A stretch of DNA of 40,672 bases from Magnetococcales bacterium. GTDB taxonomy: Bacteria > Pseudomonadota > Magnetococcia > Magnetococcales > Magnetaquicoccaceae. The notes below the pieces were generated by a model that did no database searches, had not been told where the DNA came from, and was given only the letters and a program-made list of their open reading frames with translations. The position numbers were made by a program, and so were the translations under genes. The stretch's first letter is position 1; each line of letters opens with the position of its first letter. This document shows, in pieces, positions 25,370 to 33,572 of the stretch. Where the stretch lies: the NCBI GenBank assembly GCA_015232245.1, contig JADGAB010000003.1, positions 1 through 40,672 of the forward strand, read 5' to 3'.

Positions 25370-27549
25370 AAAAATTCATTGGCCGGTTCGTGGAGGAGGC
25401 CCGGGAACATCTGCGTCAGATTCAGGGGGGGCTGCCGATCCTGGAGGCTGGAGACCAGACGGCGCTGCACGCCATCTTCCGTTCCGCCCACACCATCAAG
25501 GGTTCCGCCCGTCTGCTCAAGCTGGAACCGGTCACCGCCATTGCCCATCGGGTCGAGGATGTGATGGCCCTGCTCCGGGACGGGACGCTTGGCTGCTCCC
25601 CGGAACTGGGAGCGTTGCTGCAACAGGCCATGGACGCCTTGTCCGGCATGGTGGACCGTCTGGCCGAAACCGGCGACGGGAGCGCGTTGTCTTCCCCGGA
25701 TCCCGCCCTGCTGGCGGCACTGGAAGCGGTGGTCACGCAACACTCCACAGAACTCACGAGTGCCGTGACCGCCCCGGCTCTTCCGTCTCCCTCCCCTGCC
25801 CCGTCTCTTGCGCCGCCAACGCCACCCCCCCGGGAGAATACCGGAAGCAACGCCCCGCGACTGCAACAAAGCGAAACCGTGCGGGTGCGACTGGGGAAAC
25901 TGGACGAATTGATCAAACTCATGGGAGAACTGGTCTCCAGTCATGCCCGCATGCGTCAACGACTGGTGGAGATCGATCTGATCGATCACCGGATGGCGAC
26001 AGACGCGGATCATCCGGCTGCCATGGATGTCCACCGGTTTGTGCAACAGTTGCGGGAGGATGTGCTGGATCAGGAAAGCCTCATGGCGGAGTTGCATGAC
26101 AAAACCCTCATGATGCGCATGCTGCCATTGGCCATCGTGTTCGAACCCGCCGAACGGCTGGTGCGGGATCTGGCCCGCTCCGTGGGCAAACAGGCCATCT
26201 GCGTGGTACACGGCGCCGAGATCGAACTGGATCGCCGGATCATCGACAAACTGGCCGATCCGATCATTCATCTGATCCGCAACGCCATCGATCACGGACT
26301 GGAGAGCGTCGATGCGCGCCAGACGGCGGGCAAACCGGCGCAGGGACGCCTCACCCTGGCGGCCCGGCAGGAGAGCGGCTGGGTGGTCATCGAAGTGAGC
26401 GACGATGGGGCGGGCATTCCCCTGGACGGGGTGCGCCGCCGGGGAGTCCAGATGGGCCTGATAGCCGAAGAGAAGGCCGCGACCCTGACGGAACGGGAAA
26501 CCCTGGATCTGATCTTTCTGCCGGGATTCTCCACCAACACCCTGGTCACGGATCTGTCGGGGCGCGGGGTGGGCATGGATGTGGTGCGCCAGACCATTGT
26601 TGAGGATCTTCGGGGGGGAATCGAGGTCTCCACCCGTTCCGGACACGGCTCCACCTTTGCTCTGCGCCTGCCCCTCTCCCTGGCGGTGATGCGGGTGTTG
26701 CTGGTGGAGACGACGGGCATGACCTTCGGTTTTACCGCCCAGTACGTCAGCGAACTCAAGCGCGTACCCGCCGAGGCGGCCTTGACCCTGGCCGGACGAG
26801 AGGTGATCATTGTCGGCAACGAGTTCGTGCCGCTGGTTGCTCTGTCAACGCTGCTGGATCTGCCGGGTCCACCGGCCCGTCCGTTTGGACGGGCGTCCAT
26901 CCTGGCCGCCGGCCTGCTGACGGTGATCGTGGTCGCCCGGAACGAAAAGCTCGCCCTGGTGGTCGATGCCCTGCTGGATGAACACGACATGGTGATCCAT
27001 CCCCTGCCGGAGTTGATCCGCAAAATGCCCCTGGTTGCCGGTCTGGTGGTGACCGGCAGCAACGCGCTGGTCAGCGTGCTCCACCCCCCTGCCCTGCTGG
27101 AACGGGCCAGGCGTCTGCGGGGTGAACCGGCACATCCGGCCATGTCGGATCCGGAACCGATGCGTCATGACCGGGTGCTGGTGGTGGACGACTCTCTCAA
27201 TACCCGGGAGATCGAAAAGGATGTTCTGGAGGCCTGCGGCTTTCGCGTCACCCTGGCCGAGGACGGACCCGACGGCTTGCGCCAGGCCATGGAAGGAGAG
27301 TTCGACGCGGTGCTGACCGATGTGGAAATGCCGGGCATGGATGGCTTCACACTGACCGAACGACTGCGCAGCGAAGAGAAATATCGCAACAAACCCATCG
27401 TGATTCTCACCTCCCGGGAACGGGAAGAGGACAAACGACGCGGCCTTAAGGTCGGCGCGGACGCCTATCTTGTCAAGGGGGATTTCAGTCAAGGCAACCT
27501 GGTGGATACCCTGCGTCAGCTTCTGGGCTGGCGTGGTCACACTCAATAA
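25354..27549 (+). CDS. cheA: Hybrid chemotaxis kinase CheA with C-terminal receiver
   Basis: This 731-residue kinase has an HPt domain with H46 in AHTIKGSAR, a proline-rich linker (about 150-180), a dimerisation region, an ATPase domain (HLIRNAIDHGLE, DDGAGI, GRGVGMDVV), a CheW-like domain (about 455-590) and a C-terminal receiver (about 605-730; LTDVEMPGMDG, acceptor in TDVEM). The start at 25354 follows GAGG and fits the HPt domain; the upstream extension lies within cheR. This layout is that of WspE-like CheA-REC proteins. It autophosphorylates and can pass phosphate to its own receiver and to CheB, the single receiver or the GGDEF protein. No P2 domain is evident. Confidence 0.95.
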   Translation: MAIDLKKFIGRFVEEAREHLRQIQGGLPILEAGDQTALHAIFRSAHTIKGSARLLKLEPVTAIAHRVEDVMALLRDGTLGCSPELGALLQQAMDALSGMVDRLAETGDGSALSSPDPALLAALEAVVTQHSTELTSAVTAPALPSPSPAPSLAPPTPPPRENTGSNAPRLQQSETVRVRLGKLDELIKLMGELVSSHARMRQRLVEIDLIDHRMATDADHPAAMDVHRFVQQLREDVLDQESLMAELHDKTLMMRMLPLAIVFEPAERLVRDLARSVGKQAICVVHGAEIELDRRIIDKLADPIIHLIRNAIDHGLESVDARQTAGKPAQGRLTLAARQESGWVVIEVSDDGAGIPLDGVRRRGVQMGLIAEEKAATLTERETLDLIFLPGFSTNTLVTDLSGRGVGMDVVRQTIVEDLRGGIEVSTRSGHGSTFALRLPLSLAVMRVLLVETTGMTFGFTAQYVSELKRVPAEAALTLAGREVIIVGNEFVPLVALSTLLDLPGPPARPFGRASILAAGLLTVIVVARNEKLALVVDALLDEHDMVIHPLPELIRKMPLVAGLVVTGSNALVSVLHPPALLERARRLRGEPAHPAMSDPEPMRHDRVLVVDDSLNTREIEKDVLEACGFRVTLAEDGPDGLRQAMEGEFDAVLTDVEMPGMDGFTLTERLRSEEKYRNKPIVILTSREREEDKRRGLKVGADAYLVKGDFSQGNLVDTLRQLLGWRGHTQ

Positions 27550-27561
27550 GGAGGGGATGGC

Positions 27562-27930
27562 ATGCGCATTCTGGTGGTGGACGATGATCCTGTGGCCGGA
27601 GAGATGGTGCTGGCCGTGCTCGAAGGACTGGGGCACGAGGCCCAATTGGTGGAAAACGGTGTGGAAGCCCTGGCAGCGGTTGACAGCCAACCCGATTTCG
27701 GGATGATCATAAGTGACATGAATATGCCGTTATTGTCTGGCATCGATCTGTTCCGGGAACTGCGGGAACAGAAAAATGCCATTCCGTTCATTCTTCTCAC
27801 CGGTGACGAACCCGCCGGACCTCTGGCCCGGGAACCCCGTCTGGATGCCTGCCTGGTGAAGGATTTCACTCTTGACGAGAGTCTTCCGGCCATCATGTCG
27901 GAAGTTCTGGCACGCCCGGGTCACTCTTGA
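27562..27930 (+). CDS. Single-domain response regulator
   Basis: The 122-residue receiver stands alone. It has the acidic pocket DDD at 7-9, acceptor D52 in ISDMNMPLLSG, a threonine in LLTGD and the conserved lysine in LVKDF. AGGAGG lies just before the start. It begins 12 bases after cheA and lies 27 bases before the HPt-REC-REC-GGDEF gene, so it is in the same operon. It could be a CheY-like output or a phosphate sink for the kinase. No flagellar-switch context is present to decide. Confidence 0.9.
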   Translation: MRILVVDDDPVAGEMVLAVLEGLGHEAQLVENGVEALAAVDSQPDFGMIISDMNMPLLSGIDLFRELREQKNAIPFILLTGDEPAGPLAREPRLDACLVKDFTLDESLPAIMSEVLARPGHS

Positions 27931-27957
27931 ACAAAGTTTCAATGGAAACTTCCGTCT

Positions 27958-29622
27958 ATGAACACTCCCACCCCTTCGGTCCAGGAAAGAATCGCCAAAC
28001 TGCGCGCCACGTTTGTCGAGCAGTTGCCGGAACGCATCACCCAGGCCCGCGTCCTGTTCGCCCGTCTTCGGGACAATCCCAAAGATGCCGTCCTGCTGGA
28101 GGAGATGCACCGCTTCTTCCATGGAATCAAGGGAACTGGCCGGTCGTTCGGTTTCCGGGATCTGGGAGTCGCCGCCGCCCAGGGAGAGACATGGACCATC
28201 ACCCCGACGGATGATCCGGGCGGCGCGGAATGGCTGGACAGACTGGAAGAGTACCTGGATCTGATCTCTTCCATCGCCGCTGAGGTTGCCGGACAAAACG
28301 GTGCTGTCGGCAGTCCGGACGCCTCGTGGAGTGTCCATGGCTCCTCGAATGAAGCGGATGGGTTGGATCGTCGGGGTCGTCTGGTCTATCTGTGCGACGA
28401 CGACCGGTTGATTTTGGATCAGCTCTCCACGCAACTCCGTTGTTTCGGATTCAAGATCTTGACCTTCACCGATCCCCTTTCGTTGCGGTCTGCGGTCATG
28501 GAACGTCGTCCGGATGTGTTGATCATGGACATCATGTTTCCCCTGGGGCATGACGCGGGTACGGAAATTGTGGATCGGTTGAAACTGGAGACCGGTCAGA
28601 CCATTCCGACGATCTTTCTTTCCGCCCGCACCGACTTCGCGGCACGCCTGGCCGCAGTACAAGCCGGGGGCGAAGCCTATTTTCACAAGCCTGTCCGGAT
28701 GCTGGAACTGGTCTCCATGGCAGACACCCTGACCGGACAGCAGTTGGTGGATCCCTTCCGCATTCTGGTGGTGGATGACGAACCGGAAGTGGCCGCCTTT
28801 CACGCCCTGATCCTGGAGGAGGCGGGCATGGTGACCAACACCCTCTCCGACCCCTCCCGCATTCTGGAGGAGTTGCGGGATTTCCGTTCCGATCTGGTGC
28901 TGATGGACATGTATATGCCCTCCTGTCACGGTCGGGACCTGGCCCGCATGGTCCGTCAGGTGCCGGATCATGTGGGATTGCCGATCGTGTTTCTTTCCGC
29001 CGAGACCGACCGGAAGAAACAGGACTCCGCCATGCGCATCGGCGCCGAAGGGTTTCTGACCAAGCCGGTCAATCCGGATGAACTGGTCAGCGCAGTGACC
29101 ATCCGGGCCGAACGGATGCGCGCCTTGCGTTCCCTGATGACCCGGGACAGCCTGACCGGATTGTTCAACCATACCACCACCACCCAACTGCTGGAAAATG
29201 CCATCGCCTCTTCCCGTCGGGGAGGCGGGACATTGTGTTTCTCCATGATCGATATCGATCGCTTCAAATCGGTGAACGATACCCATGGTCATCCGGTGGG
29301 AGATCAGGTGATTCTGGGGCTCTCCCGGATTCTGCATCAGCGTCTGCGCAACTCCGATGTGGTGGGACGTTACGGGGGCGAAGAGTTTGCCGTGATTCTT
29401 CAGGATGCCACCATCGAAAGGGCCGCCCGATTGATCAACGAATTGCGACTCGATTTTGCCCGGGTGGTGTTCCAGTCGTCCAAGGGAAATTTTTCCTGCA
29501 CTTTCAGCGCCGGGATTGCCAACATCTCCCGACACGGCTGTCTGGAATCCCTGCGGGAGGCGGCGGACCGGGCCCTGTATCTGGCCAAGGCCAATGGTCG
29601 CAATCGGGTGGTTCTGGATTGA
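27958..29622 (+). CDS. HPt-REC-REC-GGDEF diguanylate cyclase
   Basis: The 554-residue protein begins with an HPt domain (H55 in HGIKGTG), then two receivers (about 140-260 and 268-385) and a GGDEF domain (about 390-554). The GGDEF site is GGEEF at 473-477. An inhibitory-site motif, RNSD at 464-467, lies five residues upstream, so feedback by c-di-GMP is likely. The first receiver has a MDIMFPLGHDAG acceptor region with a small insertion; the second has MDMYMPSCHG. In Wsp systems the output is the REC-GGDEF protein WspR. Here an HPt and a second receiver are added, which would allow internal phosphorelay. It makes c-di-GMP from two GTP and is the probable output of the operon. Confidence 0.93.
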   Translation: MNTPTPSVQERIAKLRATFVEQLPERITQARVLFARLRDNPKDAVLLEEMHRFFHGIKGTGRSFGFRDLGVAAAQGETWTITPTDDPGGAEWLDRLEEYLDLISSIAAEVAGQNGAVGSPDASWSVHGSSNEADGLDRRGRLVYLCDDDRLILDQLSTQLRCFGFKILTFTDPLSLRSAVMERRPDVLIMDIMFPLGHDAGTEIVDRLKLETGQTIPTIFLSARTDFAARLAAVQAGGEAYFHKPVRMLELVSMADTLTGQQLVDPFRILVVDDEPEVAAFHALILEEAGMVTNTLSDPSRILEELRDFRSDLVLMDMYMPSCHGRDLARMVRQVPDHVGLPIVFLSAETDRKKQDSAMRIGAEGFLTKPVNPDELVSAVTIRAERMRALRSLMTRDSLTGLFNHTTTTQLLENAIASSRRGGGTLCFSMIDIDRFKSVNDTHGHPVGDQVILGLSRILHQRLRNSDVVGRYGGEEFAVILQDATIERAARLINELRLDFARVVFQSSKGNFSCTFSAGIANISRHGCLESLREAADRALYLAKANGRNRVVLD

Positions 29623-29660
29623 CTCTCTGTGTTGGTTCGATTTTCTGGATCCATGGCTAC

Positions 29661-29795
29661 ATGGTCCCAATTGTCACCACATTCCTCCTTATCGGGGGTG
29701 CACTGTTCCTCTTTTTTGGAGCCTGCCCGCTCCATCCATGCCATCTCAAGTTTCATTCTTTCAATAACAGACGGATCAGAGTATGGTCATGTTAA
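29661..29795 (+). CDS. Possible 44-residue membrane peptide
   Basis: An ATG at 29661 opens a short frame: MVPIVTTFLLIGGALFLFFG, then a cysteine- and histidine-containing tail, ending at TAA. One clear transmembrane helix is visible. The ribosome binding site is weak, with GGAT about 12 bases upstream. It lies in the 222-base gap between the convergent GGDEF and hybrid kinase genes. It may be chance; I give it low weight. Confidence 0.22.
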   Translation: MVPIVTTFLLIGGALFLFFGACPLHPCHLKFHSFNNRRIRVWSC

Positions 29796-29844
29796 CTTAA
29801 GGCATCACCCGCAAGGCCACACCGGGCAATTCGAGGAATTGATG

Positions 29845-31803
29845 TCATGTGTCCGGCTCATTTCCGTCTAGCCAGCGAAAAAGCATTTCCGCCAGATCGT
29901 GGTTGCGGATAGGTTTGCAAAGAAAGTCGTCCATGCCGACGTCCAGGCAGCTTTGCCGGTCCTCCTCCATGGCAAAAGCGGTCATCGCGATCACCTTGAG
30001 CGGAGTTCGTCCGGTTTCCCGTTCCCTCTCCCGCAGGATCCTCACGGCAGTCAGACCGTCCATTTCGGGCATCTGGACATCCATCAGAATCAAGGCGTAC
30101 TCCTTGGCCATGATCATCTCCAGGGCCTCGCGACCGTTGGCGGCAAGATCGGGACTGCATCCGATTTTTTTGAGCATTTTCAGGATCACCAGTTGATTGA
30201 GCGGGTCATCCTCCACCATCAACACCGGTATTCCCGCAAGTCGCCTTTCCAGTCCGACGCCGGAAAAGGAGACCGATCCTGACAGCGCAACCGATACCGG
30301 AGCGATCTCCTGAACCGGCTCCAATCCATCCCGAGTCGGAGTGTTCTCCAGAGTTGGCGCGGGAATGGAAAAACAAAAAACACTGCCCTGGCCTGGCGTG
30401 CTTTCCGCCCAGAGGGTTCCCTGCATGACCTCCACCAGCCTCTTGCTGATGGCCAGTCCCAGTCCGGTGCCACCGTATTTGCTGTAAATGCTGGCATCCG
30501 CCTGCACGAAGACCCCGAAAATCGCCCCGAGCTTGTCCGCCGGAATGCCAATGCCGCTGTCAACGACAGAAAAAAGCAAACGGGACTCCTGAAAGGCGGG
30601 ATCCTGTTCCACGACGACCCGGATTCCACCCTGCTCGGTGAACTTGATGGCATTGCCCACCAGATTGATCAACACCTGACGGATACGCCGATAATCGGCC
30701 TGCACCGCTCTGGAAACCGATGGCATGACCTGGCAGGCAAGCCGCAAACCCTTCTGCCGTTCGGCGGGCACCCGCATGATGTTGTAAACGCTCTCCAACA
30801 GATCCTGCGGCGAAAACAGCTCTGCCTGCATGTGGACCTCGCCGGCTTCGATCTTGGCCAAATCCAGGATGTCATTGATCAGGGTCAGCAGCGCCTGACC
30901 CGAATCCTTGATGATGGTCATCGCCTGGGCATGATCTTCGGGCAGCCGTTCCTGGCTGATCAGGTCCGCCATGCCGATGATGGCGTTCATCGGGGTGCGA
31001 ATCTCGTGGCTCATCATGGCCAAAAACCGGCTTTTGGCCTGGTTGGCCTGCTCTGCGGCGATCTTGGCCCGGCGCAACTCCTCTTCCACCTTCTTGCGCT
31101 GGGTGATGTCCCGCAGGGATGCCAGATAGGCCGTCTCCCCCTCCCACTGGATCTGGGCGACCCGCATTTCCACCACGCGACGTTCCATGCGGCCCACCGG
31201 GACAATATCCAGTTCGGTGGTCTCGCCGGTCACCACCAGAAAGCCGAACTCATCCCCCACCCGCAAGGCGCGCCTGCCGAAGATTTCATCCACGGCGGGA
31301 TTGCAAAACCGCACCATCCCGGTCCTGTCCACCACCAGAATGCCGTCAACGACCTTTTCCACCAGATGACGAAAGCCCGACTGGCTCTCTTCCAGCTGTA
31401 CGTGGGTGCGGTGGCGTTCGATGGCGTACTGCACCGAACGGGAGAGAAAATCACCCGGATCCATCTGCAGTACGGTCTTGACCAGGAAATCCTGGGCGCC
31501 GCATCGCACCCCTTCCAACGCGAGCGCCTTGTCGTCCAGGTTGGTCAGAATAACGATGGGCAGGCGGGGGTGGGCAACCCGCACCGCATGCAGGGTTTCC
31601 AGTCCCTGGCTGTCGGGAAGATTCAAATCCAGCAACACCAATTGGAAGCACTCTTGGTCGAGTACCTGCAATCCATGACGCAGCGTGTCGGCATGAGCCA
31701 CCCGGAAGCTGTCCAACAGGCTGCCTTCAAGCAGTTCCCGAATCAGTTGCGCTTCTGCCGGGTGGTCCTCGATCAACAGGATGGCGATGGCGGAGGGTAA
31801 CAT
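29845..31803 (-). CDS. Hybrid histidine kinase REC-PAS-HisKA-HATPase-REC
   Basis: The 652-residue soluble protein starts with a receiver (about 7-130; acceptor D59 in LLDLNLPDS). It continues with a PAS domain (about 140-235), a histidine kinase core with H266 in [12 protein letters not shown] and an ATPase domain ([32 protein letters not shown]), and ends with a second receiver (about 533-648; [11 protein letters not shown]). There is no membrane segment. This resembles the kinase-regulator fusions linked to Kai clusters and to CikA-type outputs, but it has no CikA GAF domain. It starts two bases after the PAS-PAS-GGDEF gene ends and is the last gene of the Kai-linked run. Confidence 0.93.
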   Translation of the reverse strand: MLPSAIAILLIEDHPAEAQLIRELLEGSLLDSFRVAHADTLRHGLQVLDQECFQLVLLDLNLPDSQGLETLHAVRVAHPRLPIVILTNLDDKALALEGVRCGAQDFLVKTVLQMDPGDFLSRSVQYAIERHRTHVQLEESQSGFRHLVEKVVDGILVVDRTGMVRFCNPAVDEIFGRRALRVGDEFGFLVVTGETTELDIVPVGRMERRVVEMRVAQIQWEGETAYLASLRDITQRKKVEEELRRAKIAAEQANQAKSRFLAMMSHEIRTPMNAIIGMADLISQERLPEDHAQAMTIIKDSGQALLTLINDILDLAKIEAGEVHMQAELFSPQDLLESVYNIMRVPAERQKGLRLACQVMPSVSRAVQADYRRIRQVLINLVGNAIKFTEQGGIRVVVEQDPAFQESRLLFSVVDSGIGIPADKLGAIFGVFVQADASIYSKYGGTGLGLAISKRLVEVMQGTLWAESTPGQGSVFCFSIPAPTLENTPTRDGLEPVQEIAPVSVALSGSVSFSGVGLERRLAGIPVLMVEDDPLNQLVILKMLKKIGCSPDLAANGREALEMIMAKEYALILMDVQMPEMDGLTAVRILRERERETGRTPLKVIAMTAFAMEEDRQSCLDVGMDDFLCKPIRNHDLAEMLFRWLDGNEPDT

Positions 31804-31805
31804 GA

Positions 31806-33065
31806 TCAGACTGCCTGCTTCTTGGCCATTTTGATGCGATACATCTGGGCATCAGCCTCGCGGATCAACTGCTCCAGATCCTGGGACGAATCCTTGTTCA
31901 CCTCCACATGACCGATACTCAAGGACAAACGAAAAGCCCGTCCCGGACGAGCGTTGTTGCGCGCGATCTCCCCTTCCAGACGGGCGAGGATGTTGTCGGC
32001 GGGATTGTTCTTCTCCATGCACAACGAGAGCGCCAGAAACTCGTCGCCGCCCAACCGCGCCAGAATGTCCGACTTGCGGAACGCTCTGCGCATGATCGTC
32101 GCGGTCTCAATCAGGGCCTGATCGCCGAATTTGTGTCCCAGAGTGTCATTGATCGGCTTCATGCCGTCCAGATCGATGAAAAACAACAAAAACCGGGCGT
32201 TACTGCGCTGGGTGATGGTCAACTCCTGGGATGCGAGCAGAAAAAATCCGCGCCGGTTGTTGAGTCCGGTCAACTCGTCCTCCATGGAGAGTTGCCGCAA
32301 CTGCTCCCGGAGCCGGACATTTTCGGTCACATCCCGCAGGGAGACCAGCAGGGCGTCCTGCTCCTGCCATCGGGTGGCCACCGTGCGCATTTCGGCGATA
32401 CCCAACTCGCCGTTCTTGCGCATCACATCCAGTTCGGTGACGTTGCCGGAGACCACGGGAAATCCGAACGGCAAACCGATCATCTCCTCACTTTCCCGGC
32501 CAAGCAGCAGGGTGGCGGAGTGGTTGACAAACTCCACCCAACCCTCGTCCCCCAGAATCAGGATACCATCGACGCTCTTTTCGACAATCGACTGGAAGCT
32601 CTCCATGCTGGCGCGCAGCGCTTCCTGCAACCGCTGATGTTCGGAGATGTCCTGGGCGGCGCAGACGTAGCCGTCGATCTCGCCGTCGCGGGAGCGCAAC
32701 GCGGAAACCGAAACCAGCACGGGGATCTTCTGCCCCTGGCCAGACAGCAGCCAACTTTCCAGATTGCGGATCGCCCCCTGATGGGAGACCGTCAGCATGC
32801 AGGCGTCCATCCAGGGCGGACCTTCCACCAGAATCTCCCCCACGCCCATGTCGCACAGCGCGCGTCGGGTGTAACCCAGCAGATCGCAGGCCGCATCATT
32901 GACCCGGGTGATCCGGCCATGGCCGTTGATCACGAGGACCGAGTTGCCCATGACATCAAGGATCTCCTGCAAGGCATCCCTGTCGGCCATGGAGTTGGCC
33001 ATCGTGACCACGATCCGGTCCAACTGCCCGACCGGGATCGATACAAAATCTGCCTGAGTGTTCAT
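31806..33065 (-). CDS. PAS-PAS-GGDEF diguanylate cyclase
   Basis: The 419-residue cytoplasmic protein has two PAS domains (about 30-145 and 155-250) and a GGDEF domain (about 260-419). The active site is an intact GGDEF at 339-343. RKSD at 330-333, five residues upstream, is an inhibitory-site motif. It should make c-di-GMP and be controlled by PAS-bound ligands or by product. The second PAS is a close relative of the PAS in the hybrid kinase next door: both have a FGFxVVxGxxTELD segment. It lies 99 bases after the divergent kaiB and two bases before the hybrid kinase gene, placing c-di-GMP synthesis within the Kai cluster. Confidence 0.93.
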   Translation of the reverse strand: MNTQADFVSIPVGQLDRIVVTMANSMADRDALQEILDVMGNSVLVINGHGRITRVNDAACDLLGYTRRALCDMGVGEILVEGPPWMDACMLTVSHQGAIRNLESWLLSGQGQKIPVLVSVSALRSRDGEIDGYVCAAQDISEHQRLQEALRASMESFQSIVEKSVDGILILGDEGWVEFVNHSATLLLGRESEEMIGLPFGFPVVSGNVTELDVMRKNGELGIAEMRTVATRWQEQDALLVSLRDVTENVRLREQLRQLSMEDELTGLNNRRGFFLLASQELTITQRSNARFLLFFIDLDGMKPINDTLGHKFGDQALIETATIMRRAFRKSDILARLGGDEFLALSLCMEKNNPADNILARLEGEIARNNARPGRAFRLSLSIGHVEVNKDSSQDLEQLIREADAQMYRIKMAKKQAV

Positions 33066-33164
33066 GCCGTTGCTATCAGAAAATCTTGTGGTTCATTGGG
33101 CCGAGAGGATGACGGGCGGGTGTGCCGAATCCAGGTGAACGGGTTTCAAGGAGATGCCCACCGT

Positions 33165-33476
33165 TCATGGCGCACATCCGGGCCTGTCTTTGCCCTCTTC
33201 GGCGATGGCGAAGAAGGTCCGCAGATGGGCGCTGTCGGAGAGGTCCCCGATGATCTTGAAGGTGGGTGGGGGGGAGACCCGCACCAGGGCCGGGACCGCA
33301 ATGATGCGATCCACCTCGGCCCGTTCCGGGGCTTGCAGGATGTCCACCACCTCCAGTTGCACATCATCCGGACGCAGATACTCCTGGATTTTCCTGAAAT
33401 TGTCCCTGGCCCGTTGGCCGGAGGGGGTGTCACCCACCACATAGAGCCTGAACTGGTACAAACCCGCATCGTTCAT
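33165..33476 (-). CDS. Divergent KaiB-like protein
   Basis: This 103-residue protein has the KaiB thioredoxin-like pattern: YQFRLYVVGDTPSGQRARDN near the start in two strands and a helix, VDILQAPERAEVDRI, then VPALVRVSPPP and KIIGDLSD. Compared with the second KaiB in this window it has lost several consensus residues: [12 protein letters not shown] is VPALVRVSPPP and LRRIIGDL is FKIIGDL. It lies 96 bases after kaiC. KaiB normally binds KaiC in its fold-switched form; a second, diverged copy may bind another partner. No strong ribosome binding site is seen. Confidence 0.85.
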   Translation of the reverse strand: MNDAGLYQFRLYVVGDTPSGQRARDNFRKIQEYLRPDDVQLEVVDILQAPERAEVDRIIAVPALVRVSPPPTFKIIGDLSDSAHLRTFFAIAEEGKDRPGCAP

Positions 33477-33572
33477 GCCGACCGATTACGCCCCTGGGCG
33501 CACTCCCTATTCAGATTCAGTGGGATGCCCCTTCCATCCCCGCCACAACGTCTCACACTTCCGGCAGCCACA

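Noticed and set aside
27730-29670. 646-codon minus-strand frame
   Set aside because: It is antisense to the HPt-REC-REC-GGDEF gene, which has intact catalytic motifs.
29719-29734. GGAGC/GCTCC hairpin between convergent genes as terminator
   Set aside because: The stem is only 5 bases, and the T run lies before the hairpin, not after it, on the plus strand.
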